Program-made: the position numbers and the translations under genes
Part shown: one piece after another, positions 61,668 to 64,000 of the stretch
Layout of the letters: each line of letters opens with the position of its first letter
How positions within the stretch are numbered: the first letter of the stretch is position 1
Notes under the pieces: model-generated
The model's input: only the letters and a program-made list of their open reading frames with translations
What the model was told of the DNA's origin: nothing
Databases searched by the model: none
From: Phyllobacterium endophyticum
GTDB lineage: Bacteria > Pseudomonadota > Alphaproteobacteria > Rhizobiales > Rhizobiaceae
Assembly: GCF_003010935.1 (NCBI RefSeq)
Contig: NZ_PGGN01000001.1
Span: forward strand, 1,612,001 to 1,676,000
Direction of reading: 5' to 3'
Length of the DNA: 64,000 nt

Positions 61668-62151
61668 GCTCTAGGTCGTACACCAATTTTAGCCCGGAAT
61701 GGTATGGGGCTTTTCATTCGGATACAAGGAGCAGAGAGGTTTTCGACCTTGCCGTGAAGTGGCGGGGTGGAACGACCAGCGCGTGACCGTTGAAGTGCAG
61801 GGAAACGTCAAACTCTTTGCAGGCTGACGAGGAGAACAAGTCCGATACCGCCGTTTGATGGATTGCGCCCTTCATAGCTTGCGGCAAAAGCCACCACCGG
61901 GCCAACCAGGATGGCAGAGAATATCAGCGCCCGCAGAAAAAGCAGCGATAGATTTGCCGTAGACTGTATCATCTGGTCGGTTCCCGGATCCTTGTGAATG
62001 GGCTATTTCGCGATATTGCCGCAGCCGGGCTGAATGAAAGCTGATGCATTCATTCATCGCGCGTTCAACCAGAATTGATTTCCCGCACTTGTGATCGGCG
62101 GACAGAACCATATGTTCTGCCATGAGCTTTTCATTTCTCCCGGAGACTGAC
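61668..62151. other. Intergenic region between amn and the GST gene
   Basis: 484 bp with no convincing gene. Short minus-strand frames (61714-61905, 61872-62153) lack family resemblance or RBS. It contains the divergent promoters for amn (minus) and the GST gene (plus); I could not place them. GGAG at 62142-62145 is the GST ribosome binding site. Confidence 0.5.
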
Positions 62152-62853
62152 ATGACAACACAGACAAAGCCGATAGAACTCCATTACTGGCCGACGCCCA
62201 ATGGCTGGAAAATCTCCATCATGCTTGAGGAACTGGGCGTTCCGTATGATTTGAAGCTCGTCAATATCGGCAAGGGCGACCAGTTCGAGCCATCGTTTCT
62301 CAAGATCGCCCCCAACAACCGCATGCCAGCCATAGTCGATCCTGAAGGTCCGGGCGGAACACCAATCTCGGTCTTCGAATCGGGAGCGATCATGCAATAT
62401 CTCGGCCGCAAGTTCGGCAGGTTCTACCCGCAGGATGAACGTGTGCGCGTTCAGGTTGAAGAATGGCTGTTCTGGCAGGTCGGCGGTCTGGGTCCAATGG
62501 CAGGTCAGGCTCACCACTTCCGCCAATATGCGCCAGAGAAGATCGAGTATGGCATCAACCGTTACACGAATGAGGTAAACCGTCTTTATGGCGTGATGAA
62601 CCGACGTCTCGAGAGCAGGGACTATCTCGCAGGAGATTACTCCATTGCCGACATGGCTTCCTACGGCTGGACGATTTCACACGCCAACCAAGGTCAGGAC
62701 TTGAATGACTTTCCCAATCTCAAGCGCTGGTTCGAAGCGATCGGTTCCCGGCCTGCCGTTCAGCGCGGGGTAGAAGTCGGCAAGGCCGAACGTCGCAACA
62801 TTGCCGACGATGAGGAAGCCAAGAAGATCCTGTTCGGTCAGACGGCGCGCTAG
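62152..62853 (+). CDS. Glutathione S-transferase, nu-class-like (YfcG/YghU type)
   Basis: 233 residues from ATG 62152, selected over GTG/ATG at 62122 because GGAG lies six bases before it. N-terminal thioredoxin fold: IELHYWPTPNGWKISIMLEELGVPYDLKLVNIGKGDQFEPSFLKIAPNNRMPAIVDPEG, with the PNGWKI loop and cis-Pro region NNRMPAI, and FESGAIMQYLGRKFG. C-terminal helical domain: VEEWLFWQVGGLGPMAGQAHHF. These are close to the YfcG/YghU disulphide-bond oxidoreductase group. Cytosolic detoxification or thiol exchange. Confidence 0.92.
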   Translation: MTTQTKPIELHYWPTPNGWKISIMLEELGVPYDLKLVNIGKGDQFEPSFLKIAPNNRMPAIVDPEGPGGTPISVFESGAIMQYLGRKFGRFYPQDERVRVQVEEWLFWQVGGLGPMAGQAHHFRQYAPEKIEYGINRYTNEVNRLYGVMNRRLESRDYLAGDYSIADMASYGWTISHANQGQDLNDFPNLKRWFEAIGSRPAVQRGVEVGKAERRNIADDEEAKKILFGQTAR

Positions 62854-62894
62854 ACCGCGAAATCCCCACACCATCACATCAGACAAAAACAAAA

Positions 62895-62926
62895 AGGCAG
62901 TCATGGAGGGACACCCATGACTGCCT
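62895..62926. terminator. 12-bp hairpin with T-tract on the minus strand
   Basis: AGGCAGTCATGG/CCATGACTGCCT with loop AGGGACAC. Read on the minus strand it is followed by TTTTTGTTTTTG, a classical terminator for leftward transcription; read on the plus strand it ends in GTTTGCCC. Lies 42 bp after the GST gene, so it may act in both directions. The nearest leftward gene ends at 63271. Confidence 0.7.
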
Positions 62927-63270
62927 GTTTGCCCGTAACCAGCGAAGGATCTGTTCGGGCACCTTGGTCCTGCATTACTGAGCCCAAGCGGGCGATATAT
63001 ACCAGAGAATAAAGCAGAAGGGGCCTGCAATCTATTCTTGCCTCCCGGTCTTTCGATCAGCTTTGCATGAGGGAGGAGCATGCAAGTGACAGTTACTTAG
63101 CTCAACAATGCAGGATAAAGAGTAGCAATATTTGGCATTTCGAAACAACTACACGCTGAAAGCTGATAGATACGCCAAAGCATGGAAGTAGGCAATTATA
63201 CCTTAGTCTAAAACGCCTGAATAAGCTGCCATGAATATTTCAAAACGCCCAACTGGTATTGCTTCTTTTT
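62927..63270. other. Gene-free region downstream of the GFA gene
   Basis: No coding sequence or known RNA was recognised. It is AT-rich around 63080-63260. Leftward transcripts from the GFA gene would cross it before the hairpin at 62895-62926, leaving a 3' region of about 345 nt, long for a plain UTR. Confidence 0.4.
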
Positions 63271-63672
63271 TCACAAATGCCTGAATTCTGAGGGTGTTTC
63301 GCCCCACGAATCGTGTTTGCCATCCTGATACTCAAGCGGCGCACTCAGCAGGTCCTCAACCGCCAAATCCTCAAGGCAGGCGAGGTTTACTGCGTAGAAA
63401 ACACCGAGGTCCGGCGTTTCTCCACGTCCGAAAGGTTTGATGCCGCACGTCCGGCAGAACGAGTGGACGATCGTCAAACTGCCAAACTGGTATTCGGTCA
63501 AATTTTCTTGTCCGTCGGTCATCCGGACGTCATTTTCTTCGACGAACGCCTTCCAGAAGCGGGTTTTCGAACAAAAACTGCAGTTGCATTTGCTCGTACC
63601 CTTGTCGAGATCGATATCTGCCTCGAAGCGGACGGCGCCGCAATGGCAACTTCCGTGATACGTCTTTTTCAC
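63271..63672 (-). CDS. GFA-family (glutathione-dependent formaldehyde-activating-like) protein
   Basis: 133 residues from GTG 63672; GGGAGG six bases upstream decides against ATG 63717. Zinc-binding cysteines in GSCHCGAVRFEA, SKCNCSFCSKT and FCRTCG, the GFA/CENP-V fold. Such proteins bind zinc and are assigned to formaldehyde or glutathione adduct chemistry, but most members are uncharacterised. Independent gene, leftward. Confidence 0.9.
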   Translation of the reverse strand: MKKTYHGSCHCGAVRFEADIDLDKGTSKCNCSFCSKTRFWKAFVEENDVRMTDGQENLTEYQFGSLTIVHSFCRTCGIKPFGRGETPDLGVFYAVNLACLEDLAVEDLLSAPLEYQDGKHDSWGETPSEFRHL

Positions 63673-63823
63673 CGGTGTCCTCCCGCTGCGACCAGGCGCG
63701 AGCTGGTCCACAATCAACTAACAGGATAAATAACCATATGGTGAAATAACAATGACTGCCGGGTCAAGTCAAGCGCGTACGATCTTTTTGTTGCGCCAGC
63801 CCAAGCGGCAAGGGGATGCTGTT

Positions 63824-63879
63824 TGGAGACTGGAGACTGGAGACTGGAGACTGGAGACTGGAGACTGGAGACTGGAGAC
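63824..63879 (+). repeat. Tandem heptamer repeat (TGGAGAC)x8
   Basis: Eight perfect 7-bp units. An imperfect hairpin CAGGTGCC/GGCACCTG follows immediately at 63879-63901. In one frame it reads (LETGDWR)n, but no gene is supported. From here to 64000 no other feature is seen. Such heptamers vary in copy number by slippage and occur in many bacterial intergenic regions. Confidence 0.92.
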
Positions 63880-64000
63880 AGGTGCCTGTCCGCCGGCACC
63901 TGTCGATCCATACCTGGCGAGCCCATACGCGAAAGCTACTGACGCGTCAGACTCTCGCTCTTGCAGATCAATCCGCCCATAACGCAACCCGAGAGCGACA

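Noticed and set aside
61872-62153. Possible 93-residue minus-strand gene upstream of the GST gene
   Set aside because: No RBS, no recognisable domain, and it overlaps the GST start region; composition is not convincing.
63824-63879. CRISPR array
   Set aside because: Units are 7 bp, contiguous and without spacers; there are no cas genes.

Overview
The window is a chromosomal stretch of an alphaproteobacterium of the Rhizobiales (Hyphomicrobiales), most likely the Phyllobacteriaceae/Brucellaceae side. The evidence is the gene set and order: feuN-feuP-feuQ, the cytochrome c maturation operon ccmI-E-F-H (cycHJKL), degP, a two-component pair, glnE, a PleC-like kinase and pepN. Assignments rest on reading the sequence and translations; no database search was run.

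Layout. (1) 1-2101: a truncated PBP1A-type peptidoglycan synthase on the minus strand, then a MazF/PemK-type toxin preceded by what looks like a broken antitoxin. (2) 2173-24109: a tail-forming gene cluster in the order of the Rhodobacter gene transfer agent (RcGTA): small terminase, large terminase, portal, membrane ORF, prohead protease, capsid, connector, adaptor, tail terminator, tail tube, chaperones, short tape measure, distal tail, hub, NlpC/P60 peptidase, 1280-residue tip protein, and a small membrane protein. It looks complete except that the protease is frameshifted at its catalytic serine and the protease-capsid and capsid-connector intervals are filled with foreign material. (3) 5660-13968, inside that cluster: an array of polymorphic toxin/immunity cassettes. 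Three nearly identical direct repeats carry the end of the protease plus a linker ending in a PDQPRVxAGNPDGGQWT motif, and each repeat is followed by a different toxin tip and a small immunity-like gene. Two tips are colicin E3/cloacin-like 16S rRNA nucleases. A diverged fourth linker lies after the capsid gene. (4) 24200-28931: feuNPQ, a lipoprotein, and a separate toxin/immunity pair that has the same motif but a PD-(D/E)XK-like nuclease tip. (5) 29014-33087: ccmI-ccmE-ccmF-ccmH. (6) 33090-38700: a metallo-beta-lactamase-fold hydrolase, a large trimeric autotransporter adhesin with an internal duplication, and an IalB-family protein. (7) 38839-63672: housekeeping and accessory genes, namely degP, a response regulator/kinase pair, glnE, a cupin, a PleC-like kinase, pepN, EamA and MFS transporters, a uracil-DNA glycosylase, ETF-ubiquinone oxidoreductase, an EEP-fold phosphatase, a MarR/VOC divergent pair, AMP nucleosidase, a nu-class-like glutathione transferase and a GFA-type protein. 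(8) 63824-63879: an eight-copy heptamer tandem repeat.

How it fits together. The main candidate for something new is the toxin array in the GTA-like cluster. The linker that follows the prohead protease fold is the constant part, the tips and immunity genes are the variable part, and the long perfectly colinear repeats would let cassettes be exchanged by homologous recombination. By analogy with phage MuF toxins, which are fused to head proteins, such toxins could be packaged in or made with the capsid and act on recipients or on kin lacking immunity. This is inference; the repeats, tips and immunity-like genes are directly visible.
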